Positions 1-10,622 of a DNA stretch of 64,000 nucleotides are shown here, piece after piece (position 1 is the first letter of the stretch; each line of letters opens with the position of its first letter). The translations under genes were made by a program, and so were the position numbers. The DNA comes from Ochotona curzoniae (lineage: Eukaryota; Chordata; Mammalia; Lagomorpha; Ochotonidae). The notes under the pieces were generated by a model that worked only from the letters and a program-made list of their open reading frames with translations, was not told the DNA's origin and did no database searches. Location of the stretch: positions 1,860,001-1,924,000 of the forward strand of contig NW_024466413.1 in the NCBI RefSeq assembly GCF_017591425.1, given 5' to 3'.

Positions 1-152
1 TGGCTCCTGGTTTTGGATCGGCGCAGCACCGGCCGTTGCGCTCACTTGGGGAGTGAATAATCGGACAGAAGATCTTCCTCTCTGTCTCTCCTCCTCTCTA
101 TATATATTTGACTTTGCAACAAAAGTAAGTAAATCTTTAAAGAAGAAAAAGA
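1..152 (+). repeat. CSINE (lagomorph C-repeat), 3' half
   Basis: The 3' body of a CSINE: the 'ggatcggcgcagcaccggccgttgcg' stretch, 'cacttggggagtgaat', the 'agatcttcctctctgtctctcc' block and an A-rich tail ending near 'aaatctttaaagaag'. The 5' half lies outside the window. It is little diverged from the other young copies at 25.4, 58.5 and 62.4 kb, so this looks like a recent insertion. Confidence 0.9.
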
Positions 153-913
153 GGAGTTTTCCCTGCAGCCTGGAGGGACACCTGAAACCAGCAAAGCAGA
201 GGAGATTGGGAACAGTCATTTGGAGTAGATGCACTTCTGAGGAGAAGAGAGCTTGAACATGTACTAGCTGTGGCGCTTCAGGGAAGTTTTCCTTGTTTGT
301 ATTTCAGCTCATGCATCTTCACGGTGCAGCAACATTGTTCTCCGTCCCTGGGGTTACGTGAGAGTCCCCTGCGAGAAGTGTTCACGTCCATTCCTTTCCC
401 TTAGTGATTGCTTGCTGGTGCTTGTTCGCCATGACTGCTTTTATCATTGTTTTCAGCAAAATCATTTTAAATATGATATTAACTGTGTTGGGAAATGTTG
501 GCCTGTTTACTGTGGGATGATACAACTTCGCATTTCTCAGCTTTGCAGTTCAAAGCTCTAATGGCCTGAGACAAGGAAATGATGTACTTCAATGATAAAG
601 GTACTTTCATGTTCCTGAAGCATTTTACTTCTTGCCTCTCTAAGTAACTCTCGCAGCAGTTTTCCTAAGTAATTACTCTGATCCAAACAACGCTAAGCAA
701 GTACAGTGCTGACTGGGTCTCTTGGTCAGGTTCTTTGCGGCTCAGAATCAGGCAGCTGGGAATCATAGCGTAGGTGGCTCAAAGGCGTGTGAGGCTCAGA
801 ACTTCAAGATGCCTTTATATCTGCAGACACAGACCCTGGTGGGTAACTGCTTTCTTGTTGAAGACAGACTTACATCTCACAACGTTTGTTTGAGAACATA
901 TGATTGCTTTCAA
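153..913. other. unassigned non-coding stretch
   Basis: No repeat or gene recognised. Open frames are all under 85 codons and none resembles a known protein. Composition is mixed, without a CpG cluster. Confidence 0.5.
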
Positions 914-949
914 GTGTGTGTGTGTGTGTGCGTGTGTGTGCGTATGTGT
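914..949. repeat. (TG)n microsatellite
   Basis: Alternating TG run with two C interruptions (gcg) and a final 'cgtatgtg'. The interruptions suggest an older, stabilised locus. Confidence 0.95.
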
Positions 950-1020
950 CTTGTTTCTCTTTGCTAGAGAAAGGCAGACACAGATTCTCCTTCATACAAT
1001 GGGAGGGGATCATCAATTGC

Positions 1021-1048
1021 TCTCTCTGTCTCTCTCTCTCTCTCTCTG
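1021..1048. repeat. (TC)n microsatellite
   Basis: A run of TC dinucleotides with one G interruption. It faces a purine tract about 43 bases downstream inside the adjacent antisense CSINE (see findings). Confidence 0.95.
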
Positions 1049-1062
1049 CCTTTTACTTGTTT

Positions 1063-1316
1063 CAAGATTGACTTATTTATTTGATACAGTAGGAGAGACA
1101 GAGAGAAAGAGAGAGAAAGAGGGAGAGAGAGATTCCATCTGGTAACTGAATCCACTCCCTGGATGGCTGCAATTGCTGCATGTGCTGAGCCTGTGCCAGG
1201 CTGAAGCCAGCAGGCTCTCTTCCACTGGTTTCCTGGCCATTAGCAAGGAACTGTATCAGAAGTGGAATAGCCAAGGTATCTTATACGAGATACCTTCATT
1301 GAAGGTTGCTATGCCA
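1063..1316 (-). repeat. CSINE, old antisense copy
   Basis: Read on + it runs in CSINE antisense order: 'gacttatttatttga' (tail region), the purine block at 1091-1132 (complement of the Pol III SINE's CT block), 'actccctggatggctgcaattgctg', 'gtgccaggctgaagccagcaggctc', and ends near 'gttgctatgccacaacg', the complement of the tRNA-like head. Heavily diverged. Confidence 0.75.
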
Positions 1317-1390
1317 CAACGTTTGCACTTTCATCTTCCCTTTAAAGTGCCCAGACATGGTCACTGAAGTCTTCCCACTGAGTTTGCAAT

Positions 1391-1700
1391 GGTTTGTTTT
1401 CTGTTATTATGACTGAGCACGACAGATGGTGTCACTGGTAAACAATAAAGGTTTATCCAGCCAACCATTAGGGATTCTGCTGAGTTCTCAGGGGCCGCAG
1501 GACATCAGGTGGTAAAAGGGGTGCATGCAAAGGACTGAGCTTTTAGGATAGAGTCACTTTCCATGAACTCAATGCAGTATCCTATAAAGGAATGTTAAAG
1601 CCATCTCCAAGTTCAGAACTCTCAAGGCTTAATCACCTCAAAATCCTACTTGGTCTCACCTCTTAAGAGTTCACAAGGGGACTGAATCGAAATGTTTTGT
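1391..1700 (-). repeat. MaLR-type LTR (MLT1/MST-like), antisense
   Basis: Resembles the antisense of a mammalian apparent LTR retrotransposon LTR: 'ctgttattatgactgagca...aataaaggttta' at one end and 'cttaatcacctc...tcttaagagttcac' at the other. A second copy of similar layout lies at 20.1 kb. Assignment rests on remembered family layout, not an alignment. Confidence 0.5.
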
Positions 1701-1721
1701 TGGCCATCTACAAATCATAGG

Positions 1722-1962
1722 TAGATGCTTGGCTTGGAGAGTAAACCACTCATTGGGATGCCTGCGTCCCATAGCATTCTGCCTGATTCAGTACACCCCA
1801 GATCTGCTCCTGACCTTAGTTTCCTGAGCAGAGAACGGCAGAGCTCCATCTGCTGTAGCCACTTGGGGAGTGAATCAGCAGATGGAGGATCTTTTTGTCT
1901 GTCTATGCTCCTTTCTGTATATCTGACTTTCCAGGAAAAAATAAAATAAATCTTTACTAACA
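1722..1962 (+). repeat. CSINE with internal deletion
   Basis: Head remnant ('gatgcctgcgtcccatagcattc' matches the family's 'catcccatatggg' region) joined early to the 3' body ('cacttggggagtgaatcagcagatgga', 'tctttttgtctgtctatgctcc', tail 'aaaataaaataaatcttta'). The central 'gggaccctgcacc...' segment is mostly lost. Confidence 0.8.
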
Positions 1963-2603
1963 GAGTAAAATGACTTTTATTTCTAAAGTGACTATAAAAG
2001 TCACATTTGCAACTGCCACTCTCAGAAAACATCATTTGAAGTATTGTTTATTTTTCTCTGCTTATATCAAGCCACGTTTTTGTCTCTTTCTTGTTGATTT
2101 AAAAAATGAGAATATTATCTTGTTTCGACCTATGCATGGATGGTCCTATATCTGTTTCTTGGTTTCCATATCGTCTAATCTACTCTGTCAGCTGTCTTTC
2201 CTTTTCCTGAATCACTTTTGCTATTTTTACTTTCCCTTCTCAATAGTACCAGCATGCAATCATGGAAAAGTGAAATTTCCAACTATTGACACCATGGTAA
2301 TTGTCGTCCGTTCACTTCCTCTGTACACACTTCCCAAGCAGGATTTCATTGCACTGTTTCCATTTAATTCATACTTCATCCATTATGATTTCCACCCAAC
2401 ATTTACTATCCCTTCCTTTCAAACCATTAAATTAAGAATGCCAATGGCCTTTATTTTTCAAACTGTAGTAGAAATTTTAGAATTGGAGATTCTCCTTTTA
2501 GTTGAATTTTAAGGTGCATTAAAGCACAAATGATCTCCGTTTTTTTCCCCTGTGAAACACTGTTTTGCTTCAGTGTCTCATGCTCTCAGTATTTGCTCAT
2601 GGT
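1963..2603 (+). other. T/pyrimidine-rich unassigned stretch
   Basis: Contains a 180-codon open frame at 1970-2512, one of the longest in the window. The predicted product is a Phe/Leu/Ile-rich string with no recognisable domain, as expected of T-rich DNA lacking TAA/TAG by chance; I do not call a gene. Confidence 0.5.
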
Positions 2604-2757
2604 GGGCTGGCGTTGGCATAGCAGGCTAAGCCATGGTCTGTGCAGTTGGCATCCCATATGGAGGCTGATTTGAGTCCTTGCTGCTCTACTTCCAGTGTGA
2701 CTCACTGCTGTTGGGCCTGGGAAAGCAGCAGCAGATAGCCCAAGTTTGTGGCCCCAT
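2604..2757 (+). repeat. CSINE, 5' half only
   Basis: 'gggctggcgttggcatagcaggctaa', 'ggcatcccatatgga', 'gagtccttgctgctctacttcc' and 'gggcctgggaaagcagcagcagat' give the CSINE 5' half in order. It stops at 'gtggcccc' without the 3' body or A tail, so it is 3'-truncated or disrupted. Confidence 0.8.
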
Positions 2758-5700
2758 ATGTACCTTTTTTTTACAACATGAATTTTCCTTTAACTTTTAA
2801 AATGTCCTTATGTATATTCAAGTTTGAATTTTAATATGAAATTTTAATATGAAATTTTTAAAATATGGTACACATAAACAAAAATGAGTGATGATGGGTT
2901 GGAGACAGATAAGCAAAGGCAACAGAAGTCGAAAGAACAGAAGTAAAATGAATTTGTCTCCAGAACATTACTGAAAAGTGATTTCCTGAGTTATAGTACC
3001 AAAGGAGATTCCAGGACAAAACACAAAGACAACTAGAGTGTTCCAGAAGTTATGTCTTCACAGCGAAATGGGGGACTTAAACATTGGTTAGACTCGGTAG
3101 AGAAAGTATGTGGAGAATAACACCAAATAACACCAAATAATGTATGAACCCCTGCTGCCCCAAACTATCTTATTTTCTGCATGGATAATGCATAATTTAA
3201 TGAAAACTTGAATTTAATACTACTGGCTCAGAAGTAATTGCTTTTTGAGTCAAAATACTAAAACCAGCAAGCAAGTAATCAAGGTCATTGAAATATATTG
3301 ACATGGTAGTATGGGATTCCGATAGAGTTTAAATAAGCTAAGATTTTTTTAAAAATTACAGCAGATAAACTGAGGCAGAATTTTTTAAAGTTTAAGCAAA
3401 TGCCTGCTATGACTTTCAGTTTCTATTTACAAGCTACACTGGAGATAGATTTGCCCCCAGTAACAGGACAGGATTCAGAACATAGAAAAGGGCTAGTTTT
3501 ACATGTGCAAAGCTTTTAGCACTAACTGATATATGTGTATAGCTCATGACAATTGGATAGCAAATAAAATTGAATGCTACGCTGAAAGAAATCCCAAGTA
3601 TATTCCACTTCCTCTTAATCCAATAATTCAGGATTTCCTCTTTTCCAAACTCTCTCCTCTTTGCATTTACACACTGGGAATCCCTTCCAGGGATGGTTCC
3701 ACTACAGCTAAGGAAGGGAGTTTGTGACATAGATTATGTGACTGCAGTGCCTCCAACCTAGAGTTGTCTGCTATCCATGGAACCCAGGGGGCAGAAAGTC
3801 TTAAGTTGCCTTTAAGTCATTCTTAATGCATACGATATGCTTATCTCGCAAAAGGAGAATTGAATATTGAACATGCTACTATGAGTTCTGTTTTACAGAA
3901 AATTTGGATTACATTTTTGTTTGATGTGGAAACTGTCTTAATTAATACCTTTTTAGAGTCCACAGATCCTATTCTTTTCCTTAGCTGGAATTCATGCTGT
4001 ATGAAGGCAATGGAAACTCACAGAGATTTAAACTCTGGATTCTAGCACACTAATAATCTCTAAGTGATTAAATCAATGACTTAGTAAACAAACGTGCAGA
4101 TAAATGACTGCATTTTCCCCACTACATAAGTGAAAGGAGACTTAAATACTGAGTCCATGTGCATAATCACTTTCCCCAATCACTCCTTGATGCCAGAAGT
4201 CGGACTAGGCAGAAAAGCACACCATCTATTCAGAACCCAAACTGCTCTTGATCAAAATGGAGATTTTTGGTAAATTTAGTTTCAAAGTGAAAGTGCCATC
4301 CAAAATTCTGTCAGAGTGTAGAATATCTAATAGGTCAAACATTTCAATCTCACATTCATAGATGCAACAAGACAGTCCATACTGCCCAGGTTCCCGTGCA
4401 TTTTTATAGAGTTGGTCCCTGTAATACTTGATGAGATGTTACAGATCCTCACGGAGAGGGGGCTTGAGTCTCACTCATAACATTGAAATGCCCGACTTTC
4501 GATAGAAGTTCAGAAATAGAATTCTTGTTTGTCTTTTGTTAAAATTAGATTATAACTATTCAAAATTTTGCACAGTAAGCAGGAGACCAAAGAATAGTGA
4601 AGAGATTTCTGTATATGAAGCCATAAGATACAACTTCTGAACTGCTGTATTTTCATCTTATCTCTGTTAGGAACCCTTGACTTAAACAGTGATGGTAAAG
4701 ATTAGTGTGGTGTTTAATCAGTGGGCTACCACTGAAATAAATGTTTCCTGAAATCCACTAGGTACCAGACATGGGGATAAACGCTGCCTTGTCTCGGATG
4801 TCAGAGACAGTATCTATCAAAGCGCCTAGAATTAAGAACCAAGAAATTCTTCAACATTAGCTTAGTGAAGAATATTTCAATCAGACAAAAAAAATGGGCG
4901 CTGTAAACACAGCACTTGCTTTCCCCAGTAGCTTCACAGAAGTGGGTGATGGCTAGATTTTCCGTATTTTGCAATTGAGAATCCACAGAAGGTGAAGAGT
5001 TCTGATTTATGGGACATGAGAGGAAGCATGAGGGAGAGACCAAGGAGAAAGAATTGAGCAGAGATGATGACTCTGGTGTTCTAAATTTAATGTGTCCCCA
5101 TGGATAAGCTAATCCGGATTGGAAGAAACAACCAAGTATAAAAGTGAAAGAAGCACGAAATGCTGTGGGTAGGAAGTTTCAGTCTTCAATTTGCTTTCTC
5201 TTAATAAGATAGAGGCTGACCCATAATGCAGCTAGAGTGTCTCCACGCCTTGAACTCCACATATTTGTGCAAGGCTGTGCCAGAGTCTCTGGTTACCATA
5301 CTGTGGACCTCTGCCTTTGCTTTCTGCTTGCAGCCTTGGGATCACGCTGATTCCTGAAAGATGAGGCAAAGGCACCCGAGCAGGGATACACCTGAGCTGG
5401 GGCTGCTAAGTGGAGAAGAATGCCAATATTCAGAGAAAGCTGGAGGTAAAAAATGAGGTTATTGTGGGCAAGGAAATGGGCACTCAGAGAAGGGAAAACT
5501 AAGGGCTCCTCTGGAGAAATCACTCCAGAGTGGTTGGAATATGATTAGAGCAAAACAGAAGTGACTGATTTATGAAATTAAGGTGGTTAATGGACTTCGC
5601 TGTTGTCCTAGAGAATTCCTCTCCAGCAGTCACAGTGCCGACCCACCAATCCTTAAGCAATTGATGATTTTGAGAAAGTAGCTGGCAGCATTTGAACTTT

Positions 5701-6470
5701 TTTTTTTTAACAGGTGATGGGTTCTGATGTAAGGCAGAAGAATGAAAATACAAGGGCAGGCCCATGCCCCTTACATTTCACATCATCACAGAGTCTATGC
5801 GTGGTTATCCAGCCCGGGTTCTGCTCTTGCATTGCCTGCAGCCCCTTGACATGATTTTGCCACATCCTCAAACTCTAGAAAGACCATAACTGAAAATGCC
5901 TTGTGTGGTGAGCATCCCGGCCTAGATGCCTGAATAATTGCACCCTGCAAACTGAGTGACATTGGACAGTTCACTTGAACTCTCTGAAAGTATCATCTGG
6001 GGAAAGCAATGTCCATGTGGAATGTTTGTTAGGAACCTAAGCATACGGAATCTGAGTTCAGTTTGCAGTGCAGTAAAAGCACCTGCTGTCTGCTCAGTCC
6101 CACAAGACTAATTCTTCTTTGTCCTTCCAAACAGATATCGGATGTGCTGGAAACTTCCCTGAACCCAGTGTCTTCAGGTAAGGGAATTTATTCCCTTCTC
6201 TATGCTCCTCCACGTAACCTCATGTCATCATTGTGCCAGTGTAATTTTCTCATCATCTTCCTGACCAAGATTGCTCTGTAGTTTTTAGGTGTTAAGAGAG
6301 CTCTGCTTCACAGAATACTGCTTTGTATTGAATGATCTGTCCAAAACCCAAGCTCTTTAAACCTGTGTAACATTGTTCTGATCTCTCTTCATGGTTTTTA
6401 CAGAGATCCCCTGGTTTTCCCCCTCTCTGCCCTGCCTATCTGGTCCTCCTTCCCTATATTCCTTTCCCCA
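2758..6470. other. unassigned AT-rich non-coding DNA
   Basis: No gene found. Small local duplications occur at 2825-2860 (a 13-base 'aattttaatatga' unit) and 3118-3142 ('aataacacca' three times). A weak L2/MIR-like piece may lie near 4730-4800 ('taccagacatggggataaacgctgcc'). Otherwise unrecognised. Confidence 0.5.
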
Positions 6471-6472
6471 AA

Positions 6473-6535
6473 TTTCTCTCTCTTTCTCTCTCTCCCTCAC
6501 ACACACACACACTCACTCCTACACATACTCACACT
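6473..6535. repeat. compound (TC)n(AC)n microsatellite
   Basis: A TC run passes into an AC run and a degenerate continuation, inside a pyrimidine-biased segment that spans about 6400-6566. Confidence 0.9.
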
Positions 6536-7270
6536 CTTTTTCTATCTTCCCTTCTTTCCCTCTAAGGGTATAATATGTATATTGGGTAAAAAGTGGCAAT
6601 GTGTCAAAACGATCTTAAATAATGGGTCTTGATTGGCATGAAATTGCTTAACTCCCCACACAGCCTGTCCATTATGTGTGATTAATCAACATCGTCTGGC
6701 TTCTGGAAGAAAGCAGTTCTTGCCAAAACATTCTTTAATTTAGTTGAAATATAAACACATTGTTAAAAAGAATCCAAAGAGTCTATTTGCATAATAAAGA
6801 ACCATGTTGTACTGAAATCAAATAATCATCTATTGAAAAATGTTGTGAGACTCCTGGTGAGTCAGACACTGGCCCAACAATCAGGACCGAGACCACTGGA
6901 GTCAGTGCGTGGAGGAAGCGTTTCACTGCTCTCTCAGCTGCTCCTCGGAGTTGGATTTCCATCAGCAGTTTGGAGGAGTGCAAGGTGCTAAGGAGCAACC
7001 ATGGAAGGCACTCTATTCCACCAGGGCAAAGAACAGAGACTAGTGGTTTTAACCATCATATCAAAACAGGAACCTTCCACAGATGACATTCTTCAGCCTT
7101 TACCTGGAGCTGAATTATTAATAAAGACCAACTGGACCTAGGCTATTATGGCGTAAGCAAACTGGATGTGATCTTCACGCAAGAGGAAAAAGCATAGAAA
7201 CATATGCTTAAAGTAATATTTCCTTACACCATATTCCACGCTATGTCCCTCTTGGTGGCACTTGAGGGAA
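6536..7270. other. unassigned non-coding stretch
   Basis: No repeat family or coding signature recognised by eye. Confidence 0.45.
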
Positions 7271-7695
7271 TGATGTTAGTTAAATTGTGTCCCCTCAGAA
7301 TGCTTTGCTGCATTCTAACCCCCAGGTACATGTCATCGTGCTCTGGCTTAGACACAGACTCTTAGCCATGCTAAGAAAGCCATGAAAGCATGCTGGGTGC
7401 AGGTGGGTCCTAAGCCAACGACTAGTGTCTTTTACAAAGCAAATCTGGAAGCAGAGGAGTCATAACATACAGGGTGAAGCCTGGGTGTGAATTCAGAGAA
7501 CAGGACTGGAGTGACACATCTATAAGGTGAGGAATGACAAAAATGACTAACCTTCACCAAAGGATCGAAGGGAAGCGTGAGAAAAGCCTTCTTTCGACTT
7601 GCAGAAGGAGCAGCCTTGCCAACACTTTGGTTGTATACTCCCAGCACCCAGAGTTGGGAGATAAAATAAGTTTTCTGGACCACCTAGTCATAATG
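7271..7695 (+). repeat. MaLR-type LTR (MLT1-like), sense
   Basis: Follows the MLT1 plan: 'gttaaattgtgtcccctcagaatg', 'cattctaacccccaggtacatgt', a central 'ggtgggtcctaagccaa', then 'cttgcagaaggagcagccttgcc', 'gcacccagagttgggagataaaataagttttctggaccacc', where the AATAAA-like poly(A) region sits. Diverged, with an insertion of different sequence in the middle. Confidence 0.6.
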
Positions 7696-8478
7696 CTTAA
7701 TTACATAAATCTGTATTATGACATACATATGATGACCGTGTACTTTCACTTAATCAAGTAGAGGTTGTTTTGGGGGTTATATGATGTCATAGATTTATGA
7801 ATACCTTCAGATGAGTTCTACGGAGAGCCTTCCTCTTGGACTTGTATCAGCACTTTGATTTCATACTGAAGTTGACATGCGTTCACTCCACAGCCTAGTC
7901 TGTAGGTAATTGCGTGTTTAGATCCTACACCATGAGCAGAAGAAACCACAGAGGAAAGCCTGTCCTTAGTAAAGTCAAATCTGAGCAGGTTTTAGGCATT
8001 CTCAGAGAAAGAAGGGTGGAGGTGGCTCTGGCAACACAGTCATTTGTGTGCAAGAAAGACATCCCTCTCATGTAGACTGCAAAAATATGAGGTGACCTTC
8101 AGGGTTCTGATCAGGATGTTGATATAAGATATTGGAGTATCAAATTCCACTTTCATGTACCACCTACTCAAGGTAAGCAAGCCACTCTATCCTGTACTTC
8201 CAGATCCCCAGTGAGGAACGAGAGCCCAGACCCAAATCTCAGCGTGTTCACCTGGATCACACAATTGACCTATGGGGATTTTATAATGATCTATCTTTCT
8301 ACAGGTCAGCAGTGCATAGTGGCTCCTTTTTATCTTCTGCTGCACACAGTGTGGCTAATCAAAACACCCCATTCTCCTAGACATTCTAACACTTGTGATA
8401 ATTACCTGTATGTGCATAACAGGCACAGTGAGAGAGAGAGAGGAGGGGATGGTGAGACACTGCACCCAGTATGTCCAG
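7696..8478. other. unassigned non-coding stretch
   Basis: No recognisable repeat or exon. Confidence 0.45.
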
Positions 8479-8499
8479 CTATCTATCTATCTATCCATC
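8479..8499. repeat. (ATCT)n microsatellite
   Basis: About five tetranucleotide units ending in an ATCC variant. The same motif recurs, longer, at 27.6 kb. Confidence 0.9.
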
Positions 8500-9830
8500 G
8501 TTGTTAGATCTATTCACCCACCAGTTGTTCAACCAATCCTCTCATTCAAACATTCATCCATATTTCCAACAGCCTTCTGGCATCATCTCCCTCTATTCCA
8601 TACTCTTTCTGTGTGTTGATAAAGAATCCACCTTGCTCCAAACATGACCAGGTCTAAATTTGGACTCTGGATTCCAGTAGCCCCGGTTGGTTTCTACCTT
8701 GATAGTCTCCACCTCATGAAATAGATCTTTTCATCTGTTTTTCAGATACGAATCATTCAAATTATTTTTCATTTCCCTGATTTGTTATCTCCCACATGCA
8801 ATTATTGAATGAAATTTTTTATTTCATCTCAAAAGTATATTTCAAATAGATTTCTCTGTTTTTCTTTTTTTTACCAACGTCCTATTGTAAGTCATCCTAT
8901 GATAATTATACCATTAAAATTATTCATATTTCACCCAATGTGCCACATTAATTCTAATTTGTGTCACTGAATTCTTCAACCTTGAGATCTCTTTTTCTGT
9001 TGTTGCTGTTCCATGCCTTTCCTTTATAAATAAATCTTTACCTTCAATTCTGAATATGATGAAATCTTTCTTTTTCATTGATGTTTAACGGCTCGGTGAT
9101 GTATTTTTCAGATTACGTGGATGTGCGCTTGGTTTCAGATCCACTATCCTAGGTGGAAAATCCAGTTGTAAGACATGAGGTCATGATGGCTTTGAAAACT
9201 GAGGTTTCATTAGAAGGAAGAAAGCAAAGAGGCAAAAATGCAGGGAGGGAAAAGGTAAGCTGATGAACAACAGCAAAGAACTTAAAGGCCAACTTCTACG
9301 GTCACCAAGAGAAGTAGGCCGATTCCAGCAGGGCAGGTTCAATGAGAACACACTGAGCTGAAACTTTGACACATAGCTTGGCACCACTGAGACACCACTA
9401 TGCTCTGATATTCAAACACTGATTGCCTATTTGGCATATCTGGTTGATTCTCATTTCAAAAACTGGGAGATTTGTGAGGCTAATATCTGCCTCTGGAGTC
9501 ACCTCATTCTGTATTATTCCCAGGTGCTTGGGGTCCCTTGCTATACTCCTTGGATAAAAAAATCCCTTTGGTTCTGCTGAGAGCTTAGGAACTCAATTCT
9601 TAGAAATGTGGGTTTCTGGGGACTCAGATTTATAGTGTGAAAACTCTTACTTTACATGGATGAGGTCCTTGCCAGGGCTATAATACTCTTACCTCTTCTA
9701 CTGCGGTGCTTTCTGAAACACCAAGTTTCAAAAGTCTCTTTGCCTGGGTAGGCATGTTGACAAAGATATGTGATACTCATCTCAATACTTGAAATGAATG
9801 AGAGAATTTTCATATCTACTATGTATAGTT
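8500..9830. other. unassigned AT-rich non-coding DNA
   Basis: T-rich on + from 8740 to 9120. 'cctttataaataaatctttacc' near 9020 resembles an LTR or SINE poly(A) end but nothing upstream confirms either. Confidence 0.45.
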
Positions 9831-9862
9831 CACACACACACACACACACACATACACACACA
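9831..9862. repeat. (AC)n microsatellite
   Basis: Around 15 CA units with one T interruption (catacaca). Confidence 0.95.
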
Positions 9863-10297
9863 ATACAGTTATATGTATAAGGTGCATTTCATTAAAACTT
9901 TAATCATTGAGAAGCTAGGCTAGGTTACATCTTGAATTACTTGGAGGGACTGGTTAGTTCTGCAAACATCAGTAAAGTAAGAATGGTAGTTTATAAGGCT
10001 GTGATGTTCTATGATGTACTCAGATGGTGAGTATGCTTCTCAAACTCCCACCTCACCTTCACCCACTGGACCCCAAAGTAGTTCTGCTCTCCGAAGATGC
10101 TGCTCCCCGTGATGAGGTTGAGTGATGTGTTCCTAGCCAGGAAGTTAGCAGAGACAAAATAACTGCTAGGTTTGCACTTCTCAGTTGAGTCCCTTTAACT
10201 CTATGTAGCAACATTCTAAATCTGTGAAAGAAGTTACATTTACAGATGATTAAATTGAGACTATTTTTGACAGGACTTTGAGGGGATCTTCAAAGGC

Positions 10298-10622
10298 ACT
10301 ACAAAAGACACAGTGGCTTAGCAAGCTAATCAGCCACCTGTGAGCACCAGTATCCCATATGGGTGCCGAATCCCGTCCCAGGGACCCCCTTCCAATCCAG
10401 CTCCCTGCTTATGGACTGGGAAGGCAGTGGAGAACGGCTCGAGTCCTTAGGCCCCAGCATCCGTGTTGGAGACCTGCAAGAAGCTCCTTGTACTTGGTTC
10501 TGGACCGGCTTCTGCCATTGCCACCATTTGGGGAGCGAATCAGGGCATGGAAGATCTTTTTGTCTCTCTTTCTTTCTGTTAATGTGTCTTTCAAATAAAG
10601 ATCAAACAATTTTTAAAAAAAT
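10298..10622 (+). repeat. CSINE, near full length
   Basis: Full order is visible: tRNA-like head 'cacagtggcttagcaagctaa', 'catcccatatgggtgcc', 'ccaatccagctccctgcttatgg', 'ggcagtggagaacggc', 'gtgttggagacctgcaagaagctcc', 'accatttggggagcgaatcagg', 'agatctttttgtctc' and tail 'tttcaaataaagatc...aaaaa'. The head resembles the rabbit-like older subfamily. Confidence 0.92.

Noticed and set aside
1970..2512. 180-codon open frame on +
   Set aside because: Low-complexity Phe/Leu/Ile-rich product from T-rich DNA. No domain, promoter or splice context.
10298..10622. Possible tRNA gene from A/B-box-like head
   Set aside because: The A-box/B-box pair belongs to the tRNA-derived CSINE; no cloverleaf with paired acceptor stem.
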